From Nitrospira sp. (GTDB lineage: Bacteria > Nitrospirota > Nitrospiria > Nitrospirales > Nitrospiraceae): DNA of 45,968 nucleotides. The position numbers and the translations under genes were made by a program. This document shows positions 23,818 through 32,723 of this stretch, one piece after another. The DNA lies in NCBI GenBank assembly GCA_029194675.1, contig JARFXP010000012.1, positions 1-45,968 on the forward strand, in the 5' to 3' direction. The stretch's first letter is position 1; every line of letters begins with the position of its first letter. The notes under the pieces are model-generated. The model did no database searches, was not told the origin of the DNA, and worked only from the letters and a program-made list of their open reading frames with translations.

Positions 23818-24941
23818 GATGCGGGGCCTCTCGATCTGATCGTAGAAGGTAACTCCGGCCGGAGTTCCTCGACCTCCGGTTGTGAGACGGGCTTGGCCGG
23901 AGGCTTTGAGCCTGGCCTGGAGAGACGATCCAACGGCAGATAGGGCAGCACCCGCTCGCCGCCCTTCCCGTCGATGATGATTTTCTCCATCTGGGGCAAG
24001 ATCGCTTCCATCGTCTCGATATAAATCCGTTTGCTGATCACGTCCTTGGCTTGGCTATACTCCTTCAGGATATCAAGGAAACGATTCGCCTCGCCTTGCG
24101 CGCGGTTCAGGCGTGCCTGCGCAAACCCCTTTGCTCGATTCACCAGCTCAGCGGCTTCCCCTTTCGCTCTCGGAATAATGTCGTTGCGGTACCCTTGAGC
24201 CTGATTGATCAGCTTTTCTCTGTCTTCTTTGGCGTTCGTGACATCCTTGAAGGCGGCCGCCACTGCTTCCGGCGGATCGACGTCTTGGAGTTGCACGGCC
24301 GCAATCTGTACCCCAGCATGGTACTGATCGAGGATCGTTTGCAGGAGGGTCATGGTGTCTGCTTGAATCACGGCTTTGCCGGTGGTCAGGGCCTCGTCGA
24401 TCTTGCTCTTGCCGACCACTTCTCGCATCGAGGCTTCAGCCGCCTTTCCGATGGTTTCATGGATATCCGCAACGTTGAACAGGAAGTCGCGGGCTTCTTT
24501 GATCTTATATTGGACGATGAACTCGATCCCGAGGATGTTCATATCGCCGGTCAGCATCAGGGCTTCTTGGGGCACCATCTGCTGGCGTCCCTGCTGGGTG
24601 GTGCGGAAACCGACTTCCACTCGATAGAGTTTCTCGACCTTCGGCTGGAGGACGGTTTCTACAAAGGGAATCTTGAAATGCGGTCCGGGGTCGGCTGCGC
24701 GAACCGGAACCCCGAACCGTTTCACTACCCCTTCTTCGTCCGGTGCAACGATAAACACGCTCTGCCAACCCAGGAAAATCAGTACGCCCACAATGATGAT
24801 AGTCCGCGCGCCGCCAGAGGGAAGAAGGTTCTTCAATCCCCCAGAGGGAAAGAGATCCTCGAATTGCGTCTTGGCCTGCTTGAGCGCCGCCTCAACCGGA
24901 TCCGACTTCTTGCCCCATGGCTCCTTAGGGTCCCATGTCAT
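23814..24941 (-). CDS. hflK: HflK, membrane protease modulator
   Basis: A 375-residue SPFH protein, partner of HflC. The start MTWDPKEPWGKK is chosen since HflK proteins typically begin with this WDPK..PWG motif; a Met seven residues earlier (24962) is possible. One membrane segment lies near residues 45-62 (TIIIVGVLIFLGWQSVFIV), followed by the SPFH domain (DEEGVVKRFGVPVRAADPGPHFKIP), a long helical region (REKLINQAQGYRNDIIPRAKGEA) and a proline-rich tail. FtsH itself is not in this window, so the pair would act with the host protease. HflKC genes are unusual cargo on a mobilizable element. Confidence 0.95.
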   Translation of the reverse strand: MTWDPKEPWGKKSDPVEAALKQAKTQFEDLFPSGGLKNLLPSGGARTIIIVGVLIFLGWQSVFIVAPDEEGVVKRFGVPVRAADPGPHFKIPFVETVLQPKVEKLYRVEVGFRTTQQGRQQMVPQEALMLTGDMNILGIEFIVQYKIKEARDFLFNVADIHETIGKAAEASMREVVGKSKIDEALTTGKAVIQADTMTLLQTILDQYHAGVQIAAVQLQDVDPPEAVAAAFKDVTNAKEDREKLINQAQGYRNDIIPRAKGEAAELVNRAKGFAQARLNRAQGEANRFLDILKEYSQAKDVISKRIYIETMEAILPQMEKIIIDGKGGERVLPYLPLDRLSRPGSKPPAKPVSQPEVEELRPELPSTIRSRGPAS

Positions 24942-25175
24942 AAATAGTTGGTCTCCAGGCATTAAGAGACGTCTGTAAACAGCTCTCGGAGTTGCAAATC
25001 AGTAACTCATATGGAAAACCACGGAGTGCGCTGGCTCGACTGTGATCGATTCAACGAGAAGAGCGGCCACGAGCATCTCCCCACCGAGTCCCCATCGATA
25101 TATTCTGCATAACTCTGGATCAGCAGCAGCACAAGGGACCAATTTGGTTGGCCTCAAAACTGGACAGCGTGTTCA

Positions 25176-25350
25176 ACCAATTGATCAGCATTGTCACTCA
25201 CCTCGGTGACATGCTGCCTTCACATGGCGAGCGCTGATCTCGGCGGTCTCGAAGTAACGGCACTTGTAGCGCAGGATGCTAATCACTTTCGTGGCCAACA
25301 CATCGTCAGGATTCTGATCACGGTCTCCCTGTTGGCCTTGTAGCCTAGGG
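25176..25350 (-). pseudogene. Remnant of a duplicated ferritin-like gene
   Basis: This stretch aligns base by base with 21640-21830 of the intact ferritin-like gene (shared runs such as CCTGTTGGCCTTG, TGATCACGGTCTCC/TGATCACAGTTTTCC, AACCAATTGATCAGCAT), but has small deletions that break the frame, and the C-terminal half is missing. It lies between hflK and the Crp/Fnr gene. Confidence 0.75.
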
Positions 25351-25402
25351 TCATCGTGACACCTTCAGCTCTCGGTTATGACTCAGCATAATGAAGCTGC
25401 CC

Positions 25403-25428
25403 GCTGCAGTCTGTTCGGAATTGCTCAC
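25403..25428 (+). repeat. GTCTGTTCACAATTGCTCA repeat, copy 2
   Basis: GCTGCAGTCTGTTCGGAATTGCTCAC, two mismatches to copy 1. It lies between the Crp/Fnr gene and the ferritin remnant, just upstream of the latter. Confidence 0.55.
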
Positions 25429-25602
25429 TATTGAAGAAATACGAAAAACCGCAATGCAGAGGCGACCTGGCGTGGATGGACTGAGGCGATGGAGCCAAAG
25501 TAGCTGGAGTCTCTGGCGTCGCGTCCCAGATGTCGGTTGGTGAAGCTCCCTTGGACGAGCATAGGGCAAACGGAACCCTGCAGGAACCTTCACAATGTAC
25601 TG

Positions 25603-26271
25603 TTAGTCGTGGAGCACGACATTGAGGAGAGAACTATGCACGTGTAATGCACCATTCCGGTGTGACCCACCTTTGTAATCGATGAACCCCAGCTTGCGGA
25701 ACTTATTCATAAAGAAGCTGACGCGTGAACGGGTGGTGCCGATCATTTCGGCCAACGTTTCCTGACTGATCTTGGCAATGACCGTTTCCGGCTTGCTCTC
25801 CTTCCCAAAGTGGGCCAACAGCAGCAGCGCCCGCGCCAGCCGCTTCTCGCTGGAATTGAACAGTTGATCCACCAGATCCTCTTGGATTCGGATCGAGTGC
25901 GTCAGTAAATAGGACATAAACGCCTCGGAGAACCGGGGCTGCTCCTGAAGCATGCGGAGCATGACCGCTTTGTCGATGCGGATAATCTGGGAGTCTTCCA
26001 AGGCGGTCGCGGTCGCCGTACGGACCGTCTGTCCCACGAGACAGGATTCTCCCAAAAAGGCCCCCCGCTCAAGAATCGCCACGACGGCTTCTCTGCCATG
26101 TTCCGAGACCACGGTTACTTTCACCTTGCCTGTCTGAATATAGAAGACCGCCTCAGTTGTATCTCCTTGTGCGAAGAGAATCTGTTTCTTGGGGAACGAG
26201 AGAATCGTTTTGCCCTGGTCGGCCTTATTAAGAAAGGTGTCCAGATTGAATGGTGGTCGTATGCGTATCAT
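25603..26271 (-). CDS. Crp/Fnr-family transcription regulator
   Basis: A 222-residue regulator. Residues about 15-130 form the cyclic-nucleotide-binding-type beta roll (FYIQTGKVKVTVVSEHGREAVVAILERGAFLGESCLVG). A long dimer helix follows, and about 150-212 form the winged helix (KISQETLAEMIGTTRSRVSFFMNKFRKLGFIDY). No cysteine cluster for an Fnr-type Fe-S site is seen. The start is preceded by GCGAGGC. It is the most likely local regulator for the surrounding stress genes. A remnant of a second copy lies at 22765. The ligand cannot be judged from sequence. Confidence 0.92.
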   Translation of the reverse strand: MIRIRPPFNLDTFLNKADQGKTILSFPKKQILFAQGDTTEAVFYIQTGKVKVTVVSEHGREAVVAILERGAFLGESCLVGQTVRTATATALEDSQIIRIDKAVMLRMLQEQPRFSEAFMSYLLTHSIRIQEDLVDQLFNSSEKRLARALLLLAHFGKESKPETVIAKISQETLAEMIGTTRSRVSFFMNKFRKLGFIDYKGGSHRNGALHVHSSLLNVVLHD

Positions 26272-26441
26272 GCCTCGCCCTCATCCCATTTTTGGATCGA
26301 CTGAGCCACCCCTGCTGTAGGCCACGTCATGACGCAATCGTACTCAGCGCATGCATCAGGGCCCATACAGATGGTTCGTGCCCACTTCCGGCACAGTCTC
26401 CCCGGATCATCCCGCTCTACTCATTCGACAAGAACATCCCG

Positions 26442-26654
26442 TTATCGACCGCGGTTCAGCGAATACGATCCGCCGGACGGCGAGACGGGAGTCTGCAGAC
26501 TGTCCACGCTCTGCTGCATTTCCCGTAATGCCAGACCGATCTGCTTGGCCGAGCAATGACGCAGGGCATGGATACTGTCTCCCATCCACAACCGAAGGCC
26601 TTTTCTGGACGGTGAATTCAGTGTCAAGACATAGGTGCGTGTTGTCGTCTTCAT
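26442..26654 (-). CDS. 70-residue hypothetical protein
   Basis: Start MKTTTRTYVLTLNSPSRK is preceded by GGAGG. A beta strand, then WMGDSIHALRHCSAKQIGLALREMQQSVDSL, which is helical, and a serine/glycine-rich tail. No membrane segment or known family. It is the last of three small genes on this strand (with 26733-27101 and 27157-27354). Confidence 0.6.
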   Translation of the reverse strand: MKTTTRTYVLTLNSPSRKGLRLWMGDSIHALRHCSAKQIGLALREMQQSVDSLQTPVSPSGGSYSLNRGR

Positions 26655-26732
26655 AGCATCCTCCGTAATCATTGGACCCACCGCTTCACGCTCGAACTGA
26701 GCCCGAGACAACCGGCCATGTTCAGTGTCCCG

Positions 26733-27101
26733 CTATGCCGTCCGAAATACCGCAAGAAGATCCGTCAATGCCATGGTCTTGTGTTTTACCGCAGCCCGCT
26801 CCGCTTGTAGCTCTTCCCACGCAACCTCTTTAGACGCCCCACCCATCAGGCAGGCCGTCACCAGCGAAGCGATCCGATTGCACTCTTGCTCAACCTTGGC
26901 CTTGACCACCCGATTGCCGGCCAGCATGACCAGCACGGCGGCCCTGGTCGAAGCAAGATGCGCCTGCAACTCGGCCTCTGAATGGTTGATACGTACCGCC
27001 TCACTCACGCAGCGGTCCATGCTTTGGGCCAAAAAGAGATACAATCGAGCCAGCGTATCCGTGATGTCGAGATGGCTATGAATGTGAGATTGAACAGTCA
27101 T
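26733..27101 (-). CDS. Helical 122-residue hypothetical protein
   Basis: All-helical, soluble, beginning MTVQSHIHSHLDITDT. Repeated patterns of A, L, E and R (HLASTRAAVLVMLAGNRVVKAKVEQECNRI) suggest a three- or four-helix bundle. A GGAAGAAG ribosome site is present. It lies about 55 bases downstream of the 65-residue gene. No family recognised. Confidence 0.65.
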   Translation of the reverse strand: MTVQSHIHSHLDITDTLARLYLFLAQSMDRCVSEAVRINHSEAELQAHLASTRAAVLVMLAGNRVVKAKVEQECNRIASLVTACLMGGASKEVAWEELQAERAAVKHKTMALTDLLAVFRTA

Positions 27102-27156
27102 GTTTCATACTTCTTCCAGTTGCAGACACCAGTGCGTCTCCATAACGGCTTATACA

Positions 27157-27354
27157 TCATGAGATAACCGGCTGCCTGGCCCCCTGCACGGCTTTCGCGG
27201 ACAGACTCGGCTCCGACGTATCCTGCATCGACGTCTTCAGCTCCTGGATAGCCCGTGCGACATCCTGTTCGGTCGATCCAAACCGGTCGGCCATCACCTT
27301 GATCGCTTGAGCGATCGCTTTCTTCATGGTTGAGATTTGCTCTTGGGGTGTCAT
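27157..27354 (-). CDS. 65-residue hypothetical protein
   Basis: Start MTPQEQISTMKKAIAQAIKVM with GGGAGGAAG upstream. The predicted helix pair includes DVARAIQELKTSM. Soluble and small. It lies just after the DUF1328 gene on the same strand (44-base gap), so it is probably in one operon with it. No known function. Confidence 0.6.
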   Translation of the reverse strand: MTPQEQISTMKKAIAQAIKVMADRFGSTEQDVARAIQELKTSMQDTSEPSLSAKAVQGARQPVIS

Positions 27355-27398
27355 GATTCATCTTCCTCCCTGTAAATGCTTGTGGCGAATGTGATCGG

Positions 27399-27566
27399 TC
27401 AGGACACTTGACGGGGACGTCCCATCAACAAGTGGATCATGAGCAATACGATCCCACTCAACAGCAGGGTCCAAGAACTCTGTGTCGCAACCGTGGCTAT
27501 TCCTGCCCAATTCAAGCCCCCGGCAATCAGTCCGAAGAAGACAAACATGCCCGCGTAGTACAACAT
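27399..27566 (-). CDS. DUF1328-like small membrane protein
   Basis: A 55-residue protein with two hydrophobic helices: MLYYAGMFVFFGLIAGGLNWAG and WTLLLSGIVLLMIHLLMG. The FGLIAG...GIA pattern is typical of DUF1328 proteins. The strong site GGAAGGAGTT fixes the start and rules out longer frames. An inner-membrane location is expected. Element copy 3 lies about 160 bases upstream. The family has no known activity but is often induced by osmotic or general stress. Confidence 0.8.
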   Translation of the reverse strand: MLYYAGMFVFFGLIAGGLNWAGIATVATQSSWTLLLSGIVLLMIHLLMGRPRQVS

Positions 27567-27728
27567 CGTGAACTCCTTCCCGGAGATGCAGCGCCTCCGA
27601 GGAACATGCCCTACACATCCCGGTGTCTGCCCTCGGTGCAGGCCACTCCATGATGTGCCCCTGGCTGGCACAACCATACATTGCGACTCGTGAGAAACGA
27701 TCGTAGCCAGAAGACACTCTCGGGCGTC

Positions 27729-27798
27729 GAAGCGGCGGAGACTGCTGAATTGATTGCGCAGGAAAGAGCCGCGCGCGCAAGGGACGAGACAGCCAGCG
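27729..27798 (+). repeat. Six-copy upstream element, copy 3
   Basis: Begins GAAGCGGCGGAGACTGCTGA and ends GACGAGACAGCCAGCG. Slightly shortened relative to copy 2. Upstream of the DUF1328 gene on the opposite strand. Confidence 0.8.
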
Positions 27799-27967
27799 TA
27801 ACTCAAACGTCAGGGAGGGAGAACCTTGACCGCGATCGCTTCTCTCCTCTAGCTACAGTTGAAGCTTAGAAGCCTTAACAATATCTTGTCAAGTAGCATC
27901 TTGCAATGTCTCCTATATACTTCTAAACTTAACTAATTTTTTTAATCTCGACACACGGAGTTTGCTC

Positions 27968-28846
27968 ATGGATATTGCGCTCCTCATCAGAAATCGATTG
28001 AAAGAGTTGAGGCTAGACCAGCGGGATCTCGCTCGTGCGGCCGACGTGACCGAATCGTATATCTCACAGTTGCTGACGCAGAAAAAACTCCCACCGGCGC
28101 CGAACCGGACCGATATGTACGAGAAGATCGGACGAGCACTGAAATTGCCACAGGGACAGCTTGCCAAACTCGCCGATCAGCAGCGCCGCGACCAGCTCAG
28201 GAAACGGATCGGAGAGCAGCCGACCCCCTTGCTGCACAACGTGCGCGAATTGATCCTTCGCAAGTGTGATCCCAAAAAGACCAAGCAGATCCGCGAGATT
28301 TTCGAGAAACAGCACTTCGGCGAACTCGAGCGGTTCGTCACACAGAAGCTGCTCGGCGTCGTCAAAAGTGTCGCTCGGCAGGAACTCGATAATCCGACGT
28401 GGGTGCGGAAGGTGGCTCGACTGAGCAAGAAAAGCTATCCGCAGATGCGCGTCAGAGTACTGGAATTCTTGGATACGACAATCTTCGATCTCTCGGACGA
28501 GAACTGCATCGCATTCCTCGATCCCTTGATCGAATCCTGGGATATTGACCTTGCTACCTTTTGCATGGAAATTGTCCTGAACCGTCGGGTGGCACCGGGG
28601 CACCATAAGACGTTCGAGTTTATGGAACGAGGACCGGACAAGACGTCAGGGGAAGAGCCTGGGCTGAAAGAATTTCTTCAAAATTCCTTACTGAGCGGGG
28701 ATGCAACGGAGGAGGAACTCGTATTTTTGCGGGCGTTGACGTTTGAGAATAAACGGCCGACCTCGCTTTACTATTACCGAGAGCTTCAAAACTTGAGAGA
28801 CCCGCTGCACTTTCAACCTTCTCCCAGGAAAACTTCGTCACGGTAA
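27968..28846 (+). CDS. XRE-type helix-turn-helix regulator
   Basis: A 292-residue protein. Residues about 5-62 are a Cro/C1-type helix-turn-helix (IRNRLKELRLDQRDLARAADVTESYISQLLTQKKLPP). The remaining 220 residues are helical and unrecognised (PQMRVRVLEFLDTTIFDLSDENCIAFLD), perhaps a sensing or dimer domain. The ATG at 27968 follows GGAG; a TTG two codons earlier is less likely. It stands on the + strand, divergent from the DUF1328 operon, with element copy 3 in the shared promoter region. Confidence 0.85.
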   Translation: MDIALLIRNRLKELRLDQRDLARAADVTESYISQLLTQKKLPPAPNRTDMYEKIGRALKLPQGQLAKLADQQRRDQLRKRIGEQPTPLLHNVRELILRKCDPKKTKQIREIFEKQHFGELERFVTQKLLGVVKSVARQELDNPTWVRKVARLSKKSYPQMRVRVLEFLDTTIFDLSDENCIAFLDPLIESWDIDLATFCMEIVLNRRVAPGHHKTFEFMERGPDKTSGEEPGLKEFLQNSLLSGDATEEELVFLRALTFENKRPTSLYYYRELQNLRDPLHFQPSPRKTSSR

Positions 28847-28864
28847 TTTCATGTTGACCCTTTG

Positions 28865-29050
28865 CTATTCGGTCAGCATATAGCTCACGAACAGAGCAAC
28901 CGCCCATGCAAACATATATACGAGCAGGACATGTTCAAATTTACTATCCCACCACAAATTCACGACAGCCTCCCGACGGTCAGCGTCGGCACTCACCTGC
29001 TGTACGAAGTGCCGCATCCGCATGTGATCTTTTGCGGTCGCATACGTCAT
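28865..29050 (-). CDS. 61-residue single-pass membrane protein
   Basis: Start MTYATAKDHMRMRHF; the hydrophilic first 40 residues contain DADRREAVVNLWWDSKFEH, and the C-terminus ends in one membrane helix (VLLVYMFAWAVALFVSYML). A tail-anchored topology is suggested. A longer frame to 29089 is possible. It is convergent with the XRE regulator. No family known. The next 230 bases (29051-29283) hold nothing I can support. Confidence 0.55.
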   Translation of the reverse strand: MTYATAKDHMRMRHFVQQVSADADRREAVVNLWWDSKFEHVLLVYMFAWAVALFVSYMLTE

Positions 29051-29283
29051 GACAAGCCCTGACGTCGCTCCCTGATCCGCGTAGTCCACTTCCGCACCGA
29101 CTAGTACCGAGTGTCCGGCACATTCATGAGGCCTTCACGTCACTCTAGCCGACGACCTGTGTCATCCTCTCGAACGGAGGACTCCAGAGGCATTTCTATT
29201 GTTCTACTTGGCATCCATCACCATTGACATAGCTTCAACAATCGACTTTCTGCATGTCCGCTAGGACAGCCCGAACCATTTCT

Positions 29284-29556
29284 TCACCCTTTCGTGTCAT
29301 TGGAATTATTGAGATGCCCCCTCCTATGGACCGCTATTGGCTGCTTACCGTGCACAGCCTTCTTCAATCTCAACGGAAGCGCCCCCTGGAGACGGGCGCG
29401 GTTCAGAGCCGGTGGACTGTGCCCCATTTTGTTTGCCTCAATCCCCCGGTCCGTCGCCGCGCCACAGAGGAGACAACGCCATCCAGATACCGAGGGCTGC
29501 CCCATGTCGCTCATTTGGACGGCAATCATGAGGCCTTGGCAACGTAGACATTGCAT
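29284..29556 (-). CDS. Zinc-ribbon small protein, second of its type
   Basis: A 90-residue protein starting MQCLRCQGLM, with a second CLLCGAA knuckle about 25 residues later, giving a CxxC-CxxC zinc ribbon, and a basic C-terminal half. The plan matches the zinc-ribbon protein at 21059-21301, although the sequences are only loosely alike. A CGGGAG site precedes the start. Possibly nucleic-acid binding. The region 29557-29807 holds no convincing gene. Confidence 0.6.
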   Translation of the reverse strand: MQCLRCQGLMIAVQMSDMGQPSVSGWRCLLCGAATDRGIEANKMGHSPPALNRARLQGALPLRLKKAVHGKQPIAVHRRGHLNNSNDTKG

Positions 29557-29807
29557 GACAGTTCTCCCGTAATTTGAATCTACAACACCTTTCTCAATGT
29601 ATTTGCCCAGATAATGCACGCATAGATAGATTCAGCCTGATTTCGATGGCAAAACCGAAGCCAGGATCTCCTGATGAACAGTAAGAATCTGGCCATGCGA
29701 GGCCTCCCTCAACAAACATTCCGATACGTCTACAATACCCCCTCACCAAACGATGCCAGCACAACCGTCCACATTACCGCGCTGAGAGCGTCAGGTCGCA
29801 CTGTCTT

Positions 29808-30698
29808 TCAAGCCTTTGCGATCGCAGCGGCCGGTTTCTGGATGTACTCTTTGTACCCGTATCGCTCAGCTAAGTAGGCCTTGGCATCCTCGCTCACATA
29901 CTCGGCAAACTTGTATCGATCATCTTCAACGGTCTTGGCGTCTGCCATCACCTGGTCGGTCGGGATCGCATACTCAATGTTGCAGGACGTATAGGCTTGG
30001 ATATAGGTCGGCCCGACTTCACGAGCGATCAGCACGGCCTTCTTGATGCAACTTTCCACCCGGCGCGGATTATTCGGCACGACGGTGGCGATGTAGGCGC
30101 AGCCCGCGATTTTCGCCATGGCGACCATGTCCATTTTTTCGAACTTCTTGCCGAGCGGGGCCATCTTGAGTACAGCCCCTCTGGTCGTCATGCCGCTTTC
30201 TTGTCCGCCGGTATTCCCGTAGACTTCATTGTCCAGCATGATCGTCGTGAATCGCTCTTTCCGGAACCAGGAGTGGAGGACTTGCTGGAATCCGATGTCG
30301 GCGGTGCCACCGTCACCGGCCATGACGACGACGTCCTTGGGCTTGTCGCCGAAACGAACTCGTAATCCGCGCGACAGTCCACTGGCGACGCCGTTCTGGT
30401 CTCCATAGTTGCCGTACACGAACGGAATCGCAGCCTGTGAAATCGCCAGCCGGCCGCAACCTGCCGTCCCGACGGTAATCGTGTCTTCGGGATTTGGGAA
30501 TGCCACGATGGCGAGCCGGATGAATAGAGTCATCGCACAACCGGCGCACATCGGATGCTCCTCGAGGATTTCTTTGAAGTTTCCCATTTGCGAGACGGTC
30601 GTCTTCTTTCCGAAGGGCCCGTGCTCCACCATATCCCGATATTCTTTCGGCATGAAGGATTCGAATCCTGGGCTGAACTTTACATAATCGAGACTCAT
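29808..30698 (-). CDS. porB: 2-oxoacid:ferredoxin oxidoreductase, beta subunit (TPP-binding)
   Basis: A 296-residue thiamine-diphosphate subunit of a pyruvate- or 2-oxoglutarate:ferredoxin oxidoreductase, which interconverts a 2-oxoacid plus CoA with an acyl-CoA, CO2 and reduced ferredoxin. Visible features are the PMCAGCAMTLF cysteine motif near residue 50, TVGTAGCGR, and the TPP/Mg motif VMAGDGGTADIGFQQ with LDNEVYGNTGGQ downstream. The start MSLDYVKF has GCGAGGT upstream; a GTG six codons earlier is less likely. It lies 99 bases after the alpha subunit. Substrate (pyruvate or 2-oxoglutarate) cannot be decided from sequence alone. Confidence 0.92.
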   Translation of the reverse strand: MSLDYVKFSPGFESFMPKEYRDMVEHGPFGKKTTVSQMGNFKEILEEHPMCAGCAMTLFIRLAIVAFPNPEDTITVGTAGCGRLAISQAAIPFVYGNYGDQNGVASGLSRGLRVRFGDKPKDVVVMAGDGGTADIGFQQVLHSWFRKERFTTIMLDNEVYGNTGGQESGMTTRGAVLKMAPLGKKFEKMDMVAMAKIAGCAYIATVVPNNPRRVESCIKKAVLIAREVGPTYIQAYTSCNIEYAIPTDQVMADAKTVEDDRYKFAEYVSEDAKAYLAERYGYKEYIQKPAAAIAKA

Positions 30699-30797
30699 CT
30701 GATACCTCGCTTTCACTGTTGTCCGCCGTTGCGGTGGTGATGTGTATATTTCTTACTCAGTCAACTGCCTACCCATTGGTCTGTCTGTGTGTCCGGT

Positions 30798-32006
30798 TCA
30801 TCCGCCGCGTCCCGCCAGCACGCCGGATCGCATGCCGATCGCCTTCTTAACCTCCTCGACGATCACTTCCGGTGGCAAGGTCATGCCGCCGCAGACGCGG
30901 GGTCCGGCAACGACGCGCTTGCTGTTCGGGATCGTGGCTTTGATTTCCTTGGCCAGCCATCCGATGACATTGAACTCGGGCACGATGATGTGCGAGGCAT
31001 GTTTGGTCGCTTCGAGAAGTTCTTCTTCCGGCCATGGGCGTAGGGTTTTGATTTTTACCAGCCCGACACGAATTCCTTCATCGGCCAGGAGGCGGATGGC
31101 TTCCCGTCCTTGGGAGACGGCGGTTCCCGAGGAGACGATGAGGATGTCGGCGTCGACGTCTTCGGTTTCGATCAGGCCGTCCAGCCAGGCGATCGTGTGT
31201 TTGCGCGACCGCTCTGCAGCGGCCCAGACTTCCTGTTGCCAGCTCGCATGCGTGGCATAGCTGATGTAGTTGCTCTTCATCACAAACGGATCGCGCATCA
31301 TCCGCACCGGAGGACATTCCATATCCATGCAGGGGACGGGTGAGCGATAGGGATCATAGGGGGGCAGGCACATGTCGACGGGCGTCAGGTCGACCGTGTC
31401 CTTCGTATGGGTCACGAAAAATCCGTCGCAACAGAGGGCCAAGGGCAAATGCACGTCCGGCTCTTCCGACACCATGTAGCCCTTGATGATCCAGTCATAG
31501 AAATCCTGTGCGGTTTCCGCATGCCAGACGAGCATGCCCGTATTCATGAGGTAGGCGATCTCGATGGTGTCCGGCTGGATCGACAGGGGAGAATTGATGC
31601 CGCGACAGGTGACGATACATTGGATCGGCAATCTGGCTCCGGACCACATCGGAAAGTTTTCCATAGCCCGCATGGTACCCGGCCCGGCGGTCGTCGTGAA
31701 GACACGGGCCCCGCCGAAGGCAGCGCCGGCGCATTGCGACATGACCGCAAATTCGCTTTCCCCACGGAAATAATCGCCGATATATCCCTCGGCAAAGAGC
31801 TCGCCGCAGAGGGCGGCCGCTTCGCTCTGGGGTGTGATGGGATAGGCCACCATCACATCGACATTGGCGCGCCTGACGGCTTCCTTAATCACTTCACTGC
31901 CGGTAAAAAACGACGGCGTACGAGGCGCGTCGTTCATCATGATGTGTGGATCGGTGATGACTTGTCCCTTCTTATTCGTGGTTCCGATGATGGCTGTACT
32001 GTCCAT
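30798..32006 (-). CDS. porA: 2-oxoacid:ferredoxin oxidoreductase, alpha subunit
   Basis: A 402-residue alpha subunit. The N-terminal pyrimidine-binding part shows VMVAYPITPQSE and FTTTAGPGTMRAMENFPMWSG; the C-terminal transketolase-like part shows DADILIVSSGTAVSQGREAI and VGLVKIKTLRPWPEEELL. The 20-residue leader before PSFFTGSEVIKEAV is typical of the multi-subunit enzymes of Nitrospira- and Aquificales-type bacteria, where they serve the reductive TCA cycle. The ribosome site is GAAAGGGA. The gamma and delta subunits are not in this window. It lies between erpA and porB in an apparent operon. Confidence 0.92.
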   Translation of the reverse strand: MDSTAIIGTTNKKGQVITDPHIMMNDAPRTPSFFTGSEVIKEAVRRANVDVMVAYPITPQSEAAALCGELFAEGYIGDYFRGESEFAVMSQCAGAAFGGARVFTTTAGPGTMRAMENFPMWSGARLPIQCIVTCRGINSPLSIQPDTIEIAYLMNTGMLVWHAETAQDFYDWIIKGYMVSEEPDVHLPLALCCDGFFVTHTKDTVDLTPVDMCLPPYDPYRSPVPCMDMECPPVRMMRDPFVMKSNYISYATHASWQQEVWAAAERSRKHTIAWLDGLIETEDVDADILIVSSGTAVSQGREAIRLLADEGIRVGLVKIKTLRPWPEEELLEATKHASHIIVPEFNVIGWLAKEIKATIPNSKRVVAGPRVCGGMTLPPEVIVEEVKKAIGMRSGVLAGRGG

Positions 32007-32065
32007 GGGTAATCCCTTTCTATCGAACGGCGGTGGCCGGCGATCTGGGGCACCGTGTGATGACC

Positions 32066-32386
32066 TTATGCGCTGAATGAACTGCCGCAGCCACAGGTCG
32101 TTTTCGCCTGCGGGTTCTTAATCGCAAAGCCGGAGCCTTGCACGCTGTCCATATAGTCGACTTCGCAGCCGGCCAGCAGCGGGGCGCTTTGGGAGTCCAT
32201 GATCACTTTCACATCACCCTTTTCTATGACGGTATCGTCCTCGCTCATGTTGGACTCGAAGGCCATCCCGTACTGGTAGCCATGGCAACCCCCGCCTTTG
32301 ACGAATACGCGCAGGCCGACCGTGTCTTTCTCTTCCTGCATGAGTTCTCTAAGTTTTCCTTCAGCAGTCGCTGTAATCGTAATCAT
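32066..32386 (-). CDS. erpA: A-type Fe-S cluster carrier (ErpA/IscA family)
   Basis: A 106-residue protein that carries and inserts Fe-S clusters into target proteins. The three conserved cysteines are visible: GGGCHGYQYG near residue 33 and the C-terminal TCGCGSSF pair. The ribosome site is AGAGGAGATG. It heads the erpA-porA-porB run (59-base gap), a sensible pairing because the oxidoreductase and its electron acceptors need Fe-S clusters. Element copy 4 lies about 135 bases upstream of the start. Confidence 0.93.
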   Translation of the reverse strand: MITITATAEGKLRELMQEEKDTVGLRVFVKGGGCHGYQYGMAFESNMSEDDTVIEKGDVKVIMDSQSAPLLAGCEVDYMDSVQGSGFAIKNPQAKTTCGCGSSFSA

Positions 32387-32522
32387 GGCATCTCCTCTTC
32401 GCTGGTTTGTAAAGCTACTCGTTAGGTCCTCACCGACTCACATGTTGAGACACTTCTCCACGGAAGTAACTCATCGCCTCCAATCACGGGAAAAGCCTGC
32501 ATCTCAAAGTGGCTCTGACGTC

Positions 32523-32595
32523 GAAGGGGCGGAGACTGGGAAATCGATCGCGCTAGAGAGGACGCAGGAGGCGCAAGAGATTAGGACAGTCCGCG
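32523..32595 (+). repeat. Six-copy upstream element, copy 4
   Basis: Begins GAAGGGGCGGAGACTGGGAA and ends TTAGGACAGTCCGCG. It lies upstream of erpA-porAB on the opposite strand. Confidence 0.83.
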
Positions 32596-32723
32596 CAACT
32601 GGGACGTGGAGGCAGACCATACATCAACCACATGGTCCTTTCGCTTTGTGGCGTGTTCATACGGACTCTCGATTAATCATTGTGAGACCTGTTCCTGCCT
32701 ACTCGATCTGCGCACGTAGACGC

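Noticed and set aside
29190..29208. CATTTCTATTGTTC-like match to the last bases of the window (45951-45968)
   Set aside because: Only about 17 bases with one mismatch and no surrounding similarity; it is not near any attachment core, so it is treated as chance.
29674..29877. 67-codon + strand frame ending in a hydrophobic segment
   Set aside because: Its last third overlaps the 3' end of porB on the opposite strand, and it has no ribosome site.
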